DNA of 64,000 nt from Jannaschia seohaensis (GCF_900116765.1 NZ_UETC01000011.1:1-64000), one strand, 5' to 3'; positions 35,714 through 45,437 are shown, counted from the first letter of the stretch. Notes: generated by a model not told the origin, from the sequence alone. Numbers and translations are program-made.

Positions 35714-38119
35714 ATGAACCTGCCCGCGCCCCTCGCCGATTTCTTCGCCCGCCGTCATTGGACCCTGCACCCCCATCAGCAGGAGATGCTGGCGCGCAAG
35801 GACCTGCCCGCCCTCCTGCTCATCGCGCCCACAGGGGGCGGCAAGACGCTGGCGGGCTTCCTGCCGACCCTGGCCGAGATCGCCGAGCATGGCCATGAGG
35901 GCCTGCACACCCTCTACGTCTCCCCGCTCAAGGCATTGGCCAACGACATCCGCCGCAACCTCGCCACGCCGATCAAGGAAGCGGGATTGCCGATCCGGGT
36001 CGAGGACCGGACCGGCGACACCTCCCAGACGCGGCGCAAGCGGCAACGCGCGGACCCGCCGCACATCCTGCTGACGACGCCCGAATCGCTGGCGCTGATG
36101 ATCTCCTACCCGGATGCGGCCCGCACCTTCGCCGGGCTGAAGCGGATCATCGTCGACGAGATCCACGCGCTCGCCGACAACAAACGCGGCGACCAGCTGA
36201 TGCTCTGTCTCAGCCGTCTGCAGACGCTCGCCCCGGGCCTGCGCCGCGTCGGGCTGTCAGCCACGGTCGACGACCCCGCCGTCATCGCCCATTACCTCGC
36301 CCGTCACCCGGACCCCTGCCCCATCCTCCATGCCGATCCGGGCCCGCCGCCGGATATCGATATCCTCCGGATCGAGGACCCGCCGCCCTGGGCCGGCGCA
36401 GGTGGCCGCTACGCCATTCCCGCCGTGCTGGAGCAGGTCCGCCGCCACAACACGACGCTGATCTTCCACAACACCCGCGCCCAGGCCGAGATCTTTTTCC
36501 ACCACCTCTGGCTCGCCAACGAGGACGCGCTGCCGATCGGCATCCATCACGGCGCGCTCTCCAAGGAGGCCCGCCTACGCGTCGAACAAGCCATGGTGGC
36601 GGGCGAGCTCAAGGCCATCGTCGCCACCGGCTCGCTCGATCTCGGGATCGATTGGGGCGATGTGGACCTCGTGATCCAGGTCGGCGCGCCCAAGAAGGTC
36701 AAGAACCTGGTGCAGCGGATCGGCCGGGCGAATCACCGCTACAACGCCCCCTCCAAAGCGCGGCTGGTCCCCGCCAACCGCTTCGAGGTGATCGAATGCG
36801 CCGCCGCGCTGGAGGCCGTCCGCGCGGGCGAACTCGACGGCGACCTGCGCCTCGACGGCCCCCGCGACGTGCTCTGCCAGCACATCGCCTGCGTCGCCTG
36901 CGCGGGCGATTTCAGCGCCGACACGCTCTTCGCCGAGGTGCGGTCGGTCGGCCCCTACTCCACCCTCCCCCGCGCGGCCTTCGACGATTGTCTCGATTTC
37001 GTGGCCACCGGCGGCTATGCGCTGCGCGCCTATGACCGCTACCAGCGCCTTCAGGAGCGGTCCCCCGGCGTCTGGGGCCTGCGCGACCCGCGCAGCGCGC
37101 GTCAGATCCGCATGAACCTCGGCACGATCGTCGATACCGATAAGCTGAAGGTCCGCTTCCGCGGCCGCGGCGGCCAGCCCCTGGGCGAGATTGAGGAGGG
37201 CTTCGCCGCGACGCTCACGCCGGGCGACACCTTCCTCATGGGCGGCCAGATCGTCCGCTACGAGGGGATGCGCGAGTTGACGGTCGAGGTCTCGCCCCGC
37301 CCCGACAAGGAGCCGCGGATCGCCACCTATGTCGGCTACAAATGGACGACCTCGGTGCAGCTCGCCCACCGCATCCAGCAGATGCTCCATGAGACGCGCT
37401 TCGACGCCCTGCCCGACCACACCCGCCACTGGCTGGAACTTCAGGCGCGCTACTCCACCCTCCCCGAGCCCGGCCGCCTGCTGGTGGAGCAGTTCCCCCG
37501 CGACGGACGCCACCACACCGTCGTCTACGGCTTCGCCGGGGTGAACGCCCACCAGACCCTCGCGCTCCTGATCACAAAAGGCATGGAAGAGCGTGGCCTC
37601 GACCCGCTGGGGTTCGTGTCGAACGATTATGCGACGCTGATCTGGGGGCTGAAGCCTGCAGGCGACATTCGCCCCCTGCTGACCCGGGTCGGCATCGCCG
37701 AAGCGCTGGACGGCTGGCTCAAGGGCAACGCGGTGATGAAGCGGACCTTCCGCAACGCCGCGATCATCGCTGGCCTGATCGACCGCAACTTCCCGGGCAA
37801 GCGCTCCACCGGACGGCAAGCGGCCTTCTCCAGCGACATCCTCTACGACACGCTGCGCCGCTACGACCCCGACCACCTGATGCTGCGCATCACCGAAGAA
37901 GAGGCGATGCGCGGGCATATCGACTTCGGCCGGCTGGAATTGCTGCTGGAAACGGTGGGCGACCGGGTCGACCAGGTCCGCCTCGACCGCGTCACCCCGC
38001 TCGCCGCGCCGCTCTTCCTGGAGCGCGGAATCATCCCCATCAAGGGCCGCGCAGAGGGTCGATTGCTGGAAGAAGAAGCGGCCAAGCTCATGGCCGAAGC
38101 GGGTCTCAGCCTCGACTGA
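35714..38119 (+). CDS. ligase-associated Lhr-like DEXH helicase
   Basis: An 801-aa superfamily 2 helicase. Motif I APTGGGKT, motif II VDEIHA (DEIH), motif III GLSATV, motif V ATGSLDLGIDWGDVD and motif VI QRIGRANH are in order, followed by the Lhr-type C-terminal domains. This length and the next gene (pdeM) identify the 'ligase-associated' helicase of the bacterial ATP-dependent ligase DNA-repair set. Usual partners LigB/LigC and the exonuclease are not in this window, so they are elsewhere or absent. Confidence 0.9.
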   Translation: MNLPAPLADFFARRHWTLHPHQQEMLARKDLPALLLIAPTGGGKTLAGFLPTLAEIAEHGHEGLHTLYVSPLKALANDIRRNLATPIKEAGLPIRVEDRTGDTSQTRRKRQRADPPHILLTTPESLALMISYPDAARTFAGLKRIIVDEIHALADNKRGDQLMLCLSRLQTLAPGLRRVGLSATVDDPAVIAHYLARHPDPCPILHADPGPPPDIDILRIEDPPPWAGAGGRYAIPAVLEQVRRHNTTLIFHNTRAQAEIFFHHLWLANEDALPIGIHHGALSKEARLRVEQAMVAGELKAIVATGSLDLGIDWGDVDLVIQVGAPKKVKNLVQRIGRANHRYNAPSKARLVPANRFEVIECAAALEAVRAGELDGDLRLDGPRDVLCQHIACVACAGDFSADTLFAEVRSVGPYSTLPRAAFDDCLDFVATGGYALRAYDRYQRLQERSPGVWGLRDPRSARQIRMNLGTIVDTDKLKVRFRGRGGQPLGEIEEGFAATLTPGDTFLMGGQIVRYEGMRELTVEVSPRPDKEPRIATYVGYKWTTSVQLAHRIQQMLHETRFDALPDHTRHWLELQARYSTLPEPGRLLVEQFPRDGRHHTVVYGFAGVNAHQTLALLITKGMEERGLDPLGFVSNDYATLIWGLKPAGDIRPLLTRVGIAEALDGWLKGNAVMKRTFRNAAIIAGLIDRNFPGKRSTGRQAAFSSDILYDTLRRYDPDHLMLRITEEEAMRGHIDFGRLELLLETVGDRVDQVRLDRVTPLAAPLFLERGIIPIKGRAEGRLLEEEAAKLMAEAGLSLD

Positions 38120-38130
38120 AAGCGACCCTC

Positions 38131-38196
38131 CCTTCTTCCCTGGAAAAACATCCTGGGGGGAGTCGGCCTCAGGCCGACGGGGGGCAAAGCCCCCCT
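38131..38196 (-). repeat. Rhodobacterales-type palindromic intergenic repeat / terminator
   Basis: Two adjacent hairpins, GTCGGCC-TCA-GGCCGAC and GGGGGGC-AAA-GCCCCCC, the latter followed by TT. On the minus strand the order GGGGGCTTTGCCCCC ... CTCCCCCCAGGATGTTTTT ... GAAGAAG resembles the element at 52549-52596. It probably also terminates the helicase transcript, since the C-rich arm and TT follow in that direction. Confidence 0.55.
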
Positions 38197-38231
38197 TGCC
38201 CCCGACGCCACCGCGTGATCCACCCGAACAC

Positions 38232-38897
38232 ATGCGGAACGCGCACGCCTTCACCTTCGCCGGAGAGCCTCTGACGGCGCGCGCCTCGGGCGCGCTGCAC
38301 TGGCCCGCGCGGGACGTGCTGGTGGTCAGCGACCTTCACCTCGGCAAGGCGGAGCGCCGCGCCCGCCGCGGTGGCAGTCTACTGCCGCCCTACGAGACCG
38401 AGGACACGCTGGCGCGGCTTCAGAGCGACATTCTGGAGACGGGCGCCGCCCATGTCGTCTGCCTGGGCGACAGCTTCGACGATCTCGCGGCCGCCACGGG
38501 GCTCGCCCCGCGGCATCGCGACTGGATCCTTCGGCTAATGTCCGGGCGGGCCTGGACCTGGATCACCGGCAATCACGATCCCGCCCCGCCGGACCTTCCG
38601 GGCGACGCGACGGAGGCGCTGACGCTCGGCCTCATCACGCTGTGTCACATCGCCACCGACGCCGACCGTCCGGAGATCTCCGGGCACTACCATCCCAAGG
38701 CAGCGATCCGGGTGCGCGGGCGGGCGATCTCGCGGCCCTGCTTCCTGCGCGACGCGCGGCGGCTGATCCTGCCGGCCTATGGCACCTATACCGGCGGCCT
38801 GCGCTCTCGGGATGCGGCGTTGACGGCGCTGATGGCGCCCGACGCGCGCGCGATCCTGGCCGGGCAGCCGATGGTCGAAATCCCGATGCCGCGATGA
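38232..38897 (+). CDS. pdeM: ligase-associated endonuclease PdeM
   Basis: A 221-aa metallophosphoesterase. The metal-binding motifs are present: DLHLGKAERR (DxH), LGDSFDD (GDxxD), ITGNHDP (GNHD) and SGHYHPKA (GHxH). PdeM is an uncharacterised nuclease that travels with the Lhr-like helicase and an ATP-dependent ligase in a DNA-damage gene set. Its stop overlaps the start of the lipocalin gene (ATGA). Confidence 0.88.
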   Translation: MRNAHAFTFAGEPLTARASGALHWPARDVLVVSDLHLGKAERRARRGGSLLPPYETEDTLARLQSDILETGAAHVVCLGDSFDDLAAATGLAPRHRDWILRLMSGRAWTWITGNHDPAPPDLPGDATEALTLGLITLCHIATDADRPEISGHYHPKAAIRVRGRAISRPCFLRDARRLILPAYGTYTGGLRSRDAALTALMAPDARAILAGQPMVEIPMPR

Positions 38898-39430
38898 GAG
38901 CCCTGCTGCTCCCGCTGGCGCTGGCCGCCTGCATCCCGACCGAGATCGTCGCTCCGCTTCTGCCCAGCTATCGCGACCCCTCGGTTCCGATCGCCTCCAA
39001 GGCCGATTTCGACCCCGCCCGCTTCGCCGGCCGCTGGTATGAGATCGCCCGCTTCCCCGTCCGCTTCCAGGAGGACTGCGCCGGGGCCATCGCCGAATAC
39101 GGGCCGCCGGAGGACGGTGCGCTAAGCGTCCGCAACCTCTGCCTCGATGCCCAGGGCCGCGCGACGCAAGCCATCGAAGGCTCCGCCCGCCCGGTCGGCC
39201 CGGGCCGTCTGCGGGTCACGCTGGAAGGCGTGCCCTTCACCGCGCCCTACTGGGTTCTGTGGACGGATTACGGTTATCGCACCGCAGTGGTCGCCACCCC
39301 AGACGGGAGCGCCGGATGGATACTCAACCGTGAGGCGAGCTTGCCATCGGACAGGAGAGACGCCGCTCTCCAGGTCATGGAATTCAACGGTTTCGATACG
39401 CGCGAGCTTCTCTGGTCGCCGAAAAATTAA
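38894..39430 (+). CDS. lipocalin-family lipoprotein
   Basis: A 178-aa outer-membrane-type lipoprotein. A very short signal ends in the lipobox LALAAC at residue 13. The lipocalin signature FAGRWYEIARFPVRFQ and the later strand YWVLWTDYGYRTAVVATP match bacterial lipocalin (Blc). Blc binds fatty acids or lysophospholipids. Coupling to pdeM is by overlap only; a functional link is not obvious. Confidence 0.85.
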   Translation: MRALLLPLALAACIPTEIVAPLLPSYRDPSVPIASKADFDPARFAGRWYEIARFPVRFQEDCAGAIAEYGPPEDGALSVRNLCLDAQGRATQAIEGSARPVGPGRLRVTLEGVPFTAPYWVLWTDYGYRTAVVATPDGSAGWILNREASLPSDRRDAALQVMEFNGFDTRELLWSPKN

Positions 39431-39562
39431 GTCACATTCAAAAAATCGAATCGGTCGAGCGAATCAGTATTTGACCAGTGATTCGCCGCTCTGCTAGTCA
39501 ATCGGAACGGTCGGGCAGTGACCGGTTACAATGATAAGAATACCGGAACGATCGGGGTAGGA

Positions 39563-40612
39563 ATGAGGGGTACGTGCGCCGCGGCGCAGGTCGTCATTAT
39601 TCATCAGGTCCGGGTGGACGGCCAAACGCCGTCCACCCGTCACCCGTTTTCGGCCGGCCAATTCCTGCGTTGGAGCGGAGCGCCGTTACGCCTGGACGGG
39701 CCACAAGCCCGACTGCTGACCGGCGACCAAGAACTTGATGCCCATTGGCGCTCTCGTGTCCCGTTCGCCGCCGCGCGGCTGGCCCGCACCCGGGGCGAGA
39801 CGCCCCGCCCCCGGGTGGAACCGTCCGAAAATGACGGCGTGCTCGTGCTCGGCGACGGGACGGAGCGCTGGACCGGAGAAGTCGTCCGCGCCGCTGATGG
39901 CACGCTGCTGCTGCTCTTCCAGGACGGGCTGCCGCCTGCCGAGCGAGACCTGATGATCCTGCGCGCGCCCGCGCCGCCCGTCCGCCGGCAGGCGACCGGG
40001 ACCGTCTGCTTCACCCCTGGCACGCTGATCGAAACCGCCAAGGGGCCCCGTCCCGTCGAGACGCTCCATCCCGGTGACGTCGTCCTGACGCGGGACGATG
40101 GGCTCCAGCCGATCGAATGGATGGGCCTGCGCTGCCTCTCGGCGGTCAGCCTGACCGCCCGGCCGGACCTGCGCCCGATCCGACTGCGGGCGGGCGCCTT
40201 GGGCGGCGCGCGGCCCCAACCCGACCTGATCGTCAGCCCGGACCATCGGGTGATGCTGACCGGGCCGAAGGCCCGCGCGCTCTGGGGCGAGACCGAGGTG
40301 CTGGCACGGGCCGGCGATCTGGTGGATGACGGCCGTGTCCTGCGCGATCACAGCGCGCAGGATGTCACCTACATCCACATGCTCTTCGCCCGGCATCAGG
40401 TGATCCGCGCCAATGGCGTCGAGGTCGAGAGTTTCCATCCCGGCGATGCCGATCTGAGCCGCCTCAACGTCGCCGAGCGCCAGGAATTGCTGGAGATCGC
40501 ACCGGGCGTCGATGCCGATCCCTCGGCCTATGGCGCCCATGCCCGCCGCTGCCTGAACGGCGCGGAACTGGCGCTGCTGCGCCATGACGGCGCGCCCGCC
40601 TATCTGAGCTGA
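39563..40612 (+). CDS. Hint-domain protein
   Basis: A protein of about 349 aa whose middle is a hedgehog/intein-type Hint domain: CFTPGTLIETAKGPRPVETL at the start, GDVVLTRDDGLQPIEWMG, SPDHRVML and the end block ARHQVIRANGVEVESFHPGD. Such proteins are abundant in Rhodobacterales and are thought to undergo self-cleavage at the Cys. The N-terminal 150 residues have no clear domain. ATG at 39563 was chosen with GGGGTAGGA just before it; a GTG at 39518 is also possible. Confidence 0.8.
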   Translation: MRGTCAAAQVVIIHQVRVDGQTPSTRHPFSAGQFLRWSGAPLRLDGPQARLLTGDQELDAHWRSRVPFAAARLARTRGETPRPRVEPSENDGVLVLGDGTERWTGEVVRAADGTLLLLFQDGLPPAERDLMILRAPAPPVRRQATGTVCFTPGTLIETAKGPRPVETLHPGDVVLTRDDGLQPIEWMGLRCLSAVSLTARPDLRPIRLRAGALGGARPQPDLIVSPDHRVMLTGPKARALWGETEVLARAGDLVDDGRVLRDHSAQDVTYIHMLFARHQVIRANGVEVESFHPGDADLSRLNVAERQELLEIAPGVDADPSAYGAHARRCLNGAELALLRHDGAPAYLS

Positions 40613-40753
40613 TCTGCGCTTGACAGCCGGCGGGACGCCTCGTATCCGCGGCGCTCCAATTGGTGTTGGTGGCCCCCGCGAGGGGATGCCTGTCGGCCGA
40701 CCGGGACGTCCGGGACGCAAAGGACAACGCCCTCATTCAGAGGAGATCAGACG

Positions 40754-41374
40754 GTGACCAAACGCACCTCTGCCAAGTACAAGCTCGACCGCCGAATGGG
40801 CGAGAACATCTGGGGCCGCTCGAAGTCCCCGGTCAACCGCCGCGAATACGGCCCCGGCCAGCACGGCCAGCGCCGCAAAGGCAAGATGTCCGACTTCGGC
40901 CTCCAGCTGCGCGCCAAGCAGAAGCTGAAGGGCTATTACGGCGATCTGACCGAAAAGCAGTTCAAGCGCATCTTCGCCGAGGCCCAGCGGGTCAAGGGTG
41001 ACACCGGCGAGAACCTCATCGGCCTGCTGGAGCGCCGCCTGGACGCCGTCGTCTACCGCGCCAAGTTCGTGCCGACCGTCTTCGCCGCCCGCCAGTTTGT
41101 GAACCACGGTCACGTCACGGTGAACGGCCAGCGCGTCAACATCCCCTCCTACCGGGTGAAGGAAGGCGACGTGATCGCGGTGCGCGACAAGTCCAAGCAA
41201 CTCGCCTCCGTCCTGGAAGCGACCCAGATGGCCGAGCGCGACGTGCCGGACTACCTCGAAGCCGATCACTCCAAGCTGACCGCGACCTTCGTGCGCACCC
41301 CGGGTCTGGGCGACGTGCCCTACCCGGTCATGATGGAGCCGAACCTCGTCATCGAATACTACGCTCAGAACTGA
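40754..41374 (+). CDS. rpsD: 30S ribosomal protein S4
   Basis: A 206-aa primary rRNA-binding protein with the S4 domain ([37 protein letters not shown]). The N-terminal [15 protein letters not shown] is typical of alphaproteobacteria. It initiates with GTG at 40754 behind a GGAGATCAG site. It stands alone rather than in the alpha operon, as is normal in this order. Confidence 0.97.
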   Translation: MTKRTSAKYKLDRRMGENIWGRSKSPVNRREYGPGQHGQRRKGKMSDFGLQLRAKQKLKGYYGDLTEKQFKRIFAEAQRVKGDTGENLIGLLERRLDAVVYRAKFVPTVFAARQFVNHGHVTVNGQRVNIPSYRVKEGDVIAVRDKSKQLASVLEATQMAERDVPDYLEADHSKLTATFVRTPGLGDVPYPVMMEPNLVIEYYAQN

Positions 41375-41383
41375 GCCGGGCGC

Positions 41384-41443
41384 GGCGGGGTGAAACCCCG
41401 CCCTTCGCTTTCCAGGCGGGCCGTCCGAAGGGGCGGCCCGTTT
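41384..41443 (+). terminator. double terminator after rpsD
   Basis: Hairpin 1, GGCGGGG-TGAAA-CCCCGCC, is followed by CTTCGCTTT. Hairpin 2, CGGGCCG / CGGCCCG, has a 10-nt loop and is followed by TTT. The second also lies just beyond the end of the convergent acyltransferase gene and may serve both strands. Confidence 0.75.
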
Positions 41444-41448
41444 CGCGT

Positions 41449-42576
41449 TCAGGCGCCCTGCGTGGCCGACCGTCTCACCAGCGCGCGCAAGGCCCGCCGC
41501 TGCGTGCCCAGCGTCCGCTCGAAAAGGGCCGCGAAGACCAGACAGATCGTGAGCGTCGCCAGCGCCAGGGCCGCGTCGCGCGCCAGCGTCTCGCCCATGC
41601 CGTCGAACCGCACCCGCAGCGCGTGAAGCACCGGCTGATGCACGACATAAAGCGAGAACGTTCCGCCCGCCGCCCAGCGCAGCCAGGGCCGGTCGCGCAC
41701 CGCGCGATCCCGCAGGAGCGCGGCAACGCCCAACAGGTGCAGCGCCGTCAGCCCCGCCAGAATCAGCGCCCAGGGCGCGATGAAGCCGAAGCGGATCACG
41801 CGCATTCCCTCCGGACCGAGCAGGTGGAAGGCCCGTTCAGCCATCCGCGGCCCGAGGCCCAGCCAGAGCGACGGCGCGATCAGCAGGACAGGCCCCAGCG
41901 CCATCGCCCAAGCGCGCACGCCCTTCGGCAAGTCCCCAGCCTCCAGCCGCGACCAGACCCAGACGCCCAGCGCCCAGGCGGGCAGCAGCGCCAGCGCGCC
42001 CGGCCCCATCGCCACGAGACCGATCGCCAGCGCCACGATGCGGACGCGTCCCTCAAGAAACACGGCGCAGGCGAAGAGCGCGTAATAGGCCGCCTCATAG
42101 CTGAGCGACCAATAGGGCAGGTTTGACCCCATCAGTTCGCCGAAGGGCAGCCACTCCGACGAAAACGTCGCCCCGAGCAGCAAGGCGCGCGCGAGCCCGA
42201 TCTCCTGATAGGCGATCTCGGCATAGTGCCAGGGCGCGGCCGCAACGCCCCAGCGATCCAGCAGCCATCCCAGCACCAGCGCCGGAAGGGCCACCGACCA
42301 GAGCCGGGTCAGACGGTCGAAGACGAAGCCCCGCCCCGTGACCCCCGACCGGCCTGCGGCCCGTGCGACGATGAGGCCGGACAGGACGAAGAAGACCACC
42401 ACCGCGTCACGGCCGAGCTCCAGTCGAAGAAACCACTCCCAGCGCCCTCCCGTCAGCCGCGAATCGGAGAGATGGGTGAGAAAAACGGCAAGGGCCGCGC
42501 CGATCCGCAACGCCTCCAGATAGAGGGACAACCCGCGAGAAAGCGGGTCGCGCGGCGGAAGGTCAGAGACGGACAT
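41449..42576 (-). CDS. acyltransferase family 3 membrane protein
   Basis: A 375-aa polytopic protein with about ten membrane helices. It opens with LYLEALRIGAALAVFLTHL and contains RLELGRDAVVVFFVLSG, the conserved pattern of the OafA/NodX acyltransferase family, with a catalytic-type His in FLTHL. These enzymes O-acylate sugars of surface polysaccharides or other envelope molecules. The start at 42576 was chosen because the open frame upstream has no membrane or family sequence. Confidence 0.85.
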   Translation of the reverse strand: MSVSDLPPRDPLSRGLSLYLEALRIGAALAVFLTHLSDSRLTGGRWEWFLRLELGRDAVVVFFVLSGLIVARAAGRSGVTGRGFVFDRLTRLWSVALPALVLGWLLDRWGVAAAPWHYAEIAYQEIGLARALLLGATFSSEWLPFGELMGSNLPYWSLSYEAAYYALFACAVFLEGRVRIVALAIGLVAMGPGALALLPAWALGVWVWSRLEAGDLPKGVRAWAMALGPVLLIAPSLWLGLGPRMAERAFHLLGPEGMRVIRFGFIAPWALILAGLTALHLLGVAALLRDRAVRDRPWLRWAAGGTFSLYVVHQPVLHALRVRFDGMGETLARDAALALATLTICLVFAALFERTLGTQRRALRALVRRSATQGA

Positions 42577-42734
42577 GCCCGCATCCTGGCCCGACCTACG
42601 GACATCAGTCCGGCGGGAACGGGGAGATTTCAGGGCCAGCCAGCCCCTCAGACAGCGATAAGGCGCCGCTGCACGTTTCCTTCCGCGTCCGACTGGCCTA
42701 TGCCCCCGCTGTCCAAGCTCAGGAGGCCCGCGCA

Positions 42735-44162
42735 ATGTCACAGACCCCCACCGGACCCATCCACGCCCGGATCGAAGGCGCCGTCGTGATGATCGGCTTC
42801 GGCTCCATCGGGCGCGGGACGCTCCCTCTTCTGGAACGGCATTTCGACTACGATCGCGACAAGTTCCTCGTGATCGAACCCGCCGAGAAGGGCTGCGAGG
42901 AGTTGCAGGCGCGGGGCATCGCCCACCGCCAGGTCGCGCTGACTCCCGACAATTACCGCGAGGTGCTGGGCGAGGTGCTGACGCCCGGCGCGGGGTTCTG
43001 TGTGAACCTGTCGGTGGACACGTCCAGCCTGGACCTGATGCGCTACTGCCGCGAGATCGGGGTTCCGTATATCGATACCGTCGTGGAACCCTGGGCCGGC
43101 TTCTATTTCGACACCGAGGACAACGCCGCGCGCACCAATTACGCGCTCCGCCAGGCCGTGCGCGACGAGAAGGCGGCCAATCCCGGCGGGACCACCGCCG
43201 TCTCCTGCTGCGGCGCGAATCCCGGCATGGTCAGCTGGTTCGTGAAGGCCGCGCTTCTGCGCCTGGCCGAGGATGTGGGCGCCGACACAAGCACGCCCAC
43301 CAGCCGCGAAGGCTGGGCCAAGCTGATGCAGTCCCTCGGCGTCAAGGGCGTCCATATCGCCGAGCGCGACACCCAGGCCCGCGCCGCGCCGCGCCCACGC
43401 GACGTCTTCGTCAACACCTGGTCGGTCGAGGGCTTTATCGCCGAGGGATTCCAGCCGGCCGAATTGGGCTGGGGCACCCACGAGACCTGGTTCCCGGAGA
43501 ACGGTCGTCGCCACGGCAGCGGCTGCCAATCGGCGATCTGGCTCAACCGCCCCGGGGCGATCACCCGCGTCCACACCTGGTGCCCCACGCCCGGCCCGCA
43601 ATTCGGCTTCCTCGTCACCCATAACGAGGCGATTTCGATCTCCGACTACTACACGGTCGGCACCGGCTCCTGGCCCGAATACCGGCCGACCTGCCACTAC
43701 GCCTACCACCCCTGCGATGACGCGGTGCTGTCGCTGCATGAGATGTTCGGCTCGGGTCGGGTGCAGGACACGCACCACATCCTGTCCGAGGACGAGATCG
43801 TGACCGGCATCGACGAACTCGGCGTGCTGCTCTTCGGACACGAGAAGAACGCGCTCTGGTACGGCTCGCGCCTGTCGAACGAAGAGACGAAGCGCCTCGC
43901 CCCCGACCAGAACGCGACCGGCTTGCAGGTCACGAGCGCGGTGCTGGCCGGCATGGTCTGGGCGCTGGAGAACCCGAACGCGGGCATCGTCGAGACCGAC
44001 GAGATGGATCACGCCCGCTGCCTGGAAATCCAGACGCCCTATCTGGGTCCGGTCGAGGCGCATTACACCGACTGGACGCCGCTCCAGGACCGCTGGCAGC
44101 ACTTCCCCGAGGATATCGACGAGCGCGATCCCTGGCTGTTCCGCAACGTGCTGGCGAGCTGA
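42735..44162 (+). CDS. hss: homospermidine synthase
   Basis: A 475-aa NAD-dependent enzyme that makes sym-homospermidine from putrescine (or spermidine). The N-terminal Rossmann motif is MIGFGSIGRGTLPLLERHF. Other blocks include NLSVDTSSLDLMRYCREIGV, VSCCGANPGMVSWFVK and HPCDDAVLSLHEMFGSG. Length is normal for bacterial Hss. Homospermidine is a signature polyamine of many alphaproteobacteria. It stands as a single gene. Confidence 0.95.
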   Translation: MSQTPTGPIHARIEGAVVMIGFGSIGRGTLPLLERHFDYDRDKFLVIEPAEKGCEELQARGIAHRQVALTPDNYREVLGEVLTPGAGFCVNLSVDTSSLDLMRYCREIGVPYIDTVVEPWAGFYFDTEDNAARTNYALRQAVRDEKAANPGGTTAVSCCGANPGMVSWFVKAALLRLAEDVGADTSTPTSREGWAKLMQSLGVKGVHIAERDTQARAAPRPRDVFVNTWSVEGFIAEGFQPAELGWGTHETWFPENGRRHGSGCQSAIWLNRPGAITRVHTWCPTPGPQFGFLVTHNEAISISDYYTVGTGSWPEYRPTCHYAYHPCDDAVLSLHEMFGSGRVQDTHHILSEDEIVTGIDELGVLLFGHEKNALWYGSRLSNEETKRLAPDQNATGLQVTSAVLAGMVWALENPNAGIVETDEMDHARCLEIQTPYLGPVEAHYTDWTPLQDRWQHFPEDIDERDPWLFRNVLAS

Positions 44163-44261
44163 ACGCGGCATCCGGGGTTTGATTTCGGGCGCGGGACGCG
44201 CAACGCTTGTCGTTGGGTCAATTTCGGCCCGGGCCCGAATCCAGACCTCGGAGAGACCGCC

Positions 44262-45437
44262 ATGCCCCGCCCGCCGCTTCTCGCGCTTGCCGCCTGCCTT
44301 GCCCTGCCCGCCCAGGCTCAGACCTATGCGGACTGCGAGGGCCCGGGCTGGCAGGAGAAATCCGACGCGGCCTTCGCGGCCGATTGCGTCGCCATGGCCT
44401 TCGAGGGCGACCTGGCGCATCGCCAGCGTCTGGCCTGGCTGTTTTTCGCCCGCATCAACCAACCGATCCCCGCCAAGGCAGGGACAGGCATTGATGGCGG
44501 CGACTGGGTCCCGCAATGGCTGGGCTGGCCCACCGATCCCGACACTTTCGCCACGCGCCTTCCCTTTCCGTTCGACAACACGCCGCGCGCGACGATGAAG
44601 CCCTCGGTCGAGAAGAAGGCGCTGGAGGCCGGGCGCATCACCCGCGAGGACCCGGACGGCTCCAACGAAGAAGTGACGCGCAACCGGATCGCCTATGACT
44701 ACCTGATCGAGGCCGGACTCACGACCAAGCGGGACGTGGACACCTTCTTCAAGGACAAAAATATGGTCGACATGCCCGTCGGCTCGGTCGAGCTGAAGGC
44801 CTCCTGGATGCGCCTGGAGCCGGACCAGCAGGCGCCGGACGGGGCGATCACCTACACCTTCACCGGCGGCACCTACTATTTCCGCGGGCTGCATATCATG
44901 GTGAAGATGCAGTCGCTGACGAACCCGGAGGATATCTTCTACTCGGAAGAGCCAAGCTGGTTCTGGACGACCTTTGAGTTCAACGGCGATCCGGGCGTGG
45001 ACCATATCCGCGAGACCTTCATCACGCAGCGCGCGCCGCTCGACCTGGAGACCGAGATCAAGCCGATCCTGGCGGAGGCGGGGATCGCCGGGCTTGGATT
45101 CGAGAGCTATGCCCCCAACGGCACACAGATCCGCTTCACGGTCGACGGGGACGGGAGCGAGCCGGTCATCCTCGGCCACTCCCATATGGAAGACTTCGCC
45201 GGCGGCCCCAACACGGCCCAGCCTCAATATTGGACCCAGTTCGAGGCGAGCTGCCATAGCTGCCATGCCACCGCGTCCTACAACCCCAAGACGGGCCTGT
45301 TCTTTCCGTTCTCGGTCCCCAAGGGTGTCCTGAGCCGGACCTATAACAACGTCGATACGACGCAGCTGGCCCATTACCTGAGCCAGGGCTATCGGCCGCT
45401 CGACTTCATGTGGCCCATCGCGTTCCAGGCCCGCTGA
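44262..45437 (+). CDS. secreted protein with one c-type haem motif
   Basis: A 391-aa exported protein with a signal peptide (LLALAACLALPAQAQT). Near residue 330 there is a single CXXCH motif (SCHSCHATASY), so one covalent haem is expected if cytochrome c maturation acts on it. The rest is a soluble beta-rich domain with many aromatic residues (TFTGGTYYFRGLHIMVKMQ). I do not recognise a named family, and no obvious redox partner gene is adjacent. A proteobacterial family of unknown function is the best guess. Confidence 0.65.
   Translation: MPRPPLLALAACLALPAQAQTYADCEGPGWQEKSDAAFAADCVAMAFEGDLAHRQRLAWLFFARINQPIPAKAGTGIDGGDWVPQWLGWPTDPDTFATRLPFPFDNTPRATMKPSVEKKALEAGRITREDPDGSNEEVTRNRIAYDYLIEAGLTTKRDVDTFFKDKNMVDMPVGSVELKASWMRLEPDQQAPDGAITYTFTGGTYYFRGLHIMVKMQSLTNPEDIFYSEEPSWFWTTFEFNGDPGVDHIRETFITQRAPLDLETEIKPILAEAGIAGLGFESYAPNGTQIRFTVDGDGSEPVILGHSHMEDFAGGPNTAQPQYWTQFEASCHSCHATASYNPKTGLFFPFSVPKGVLSRTYNNVDTTQLAHYLSQGYRPLDFMWPIAFQAR

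Noticed and set aside
42738-45374. 878-codon open frame on the minus strand
   Set aside because: It lies exactly opposite hss and the CHSCH protein gene, and is His/Arg/Asp/Val-rich with no motif. It is a mirror frame produced by GC-rich third positions.
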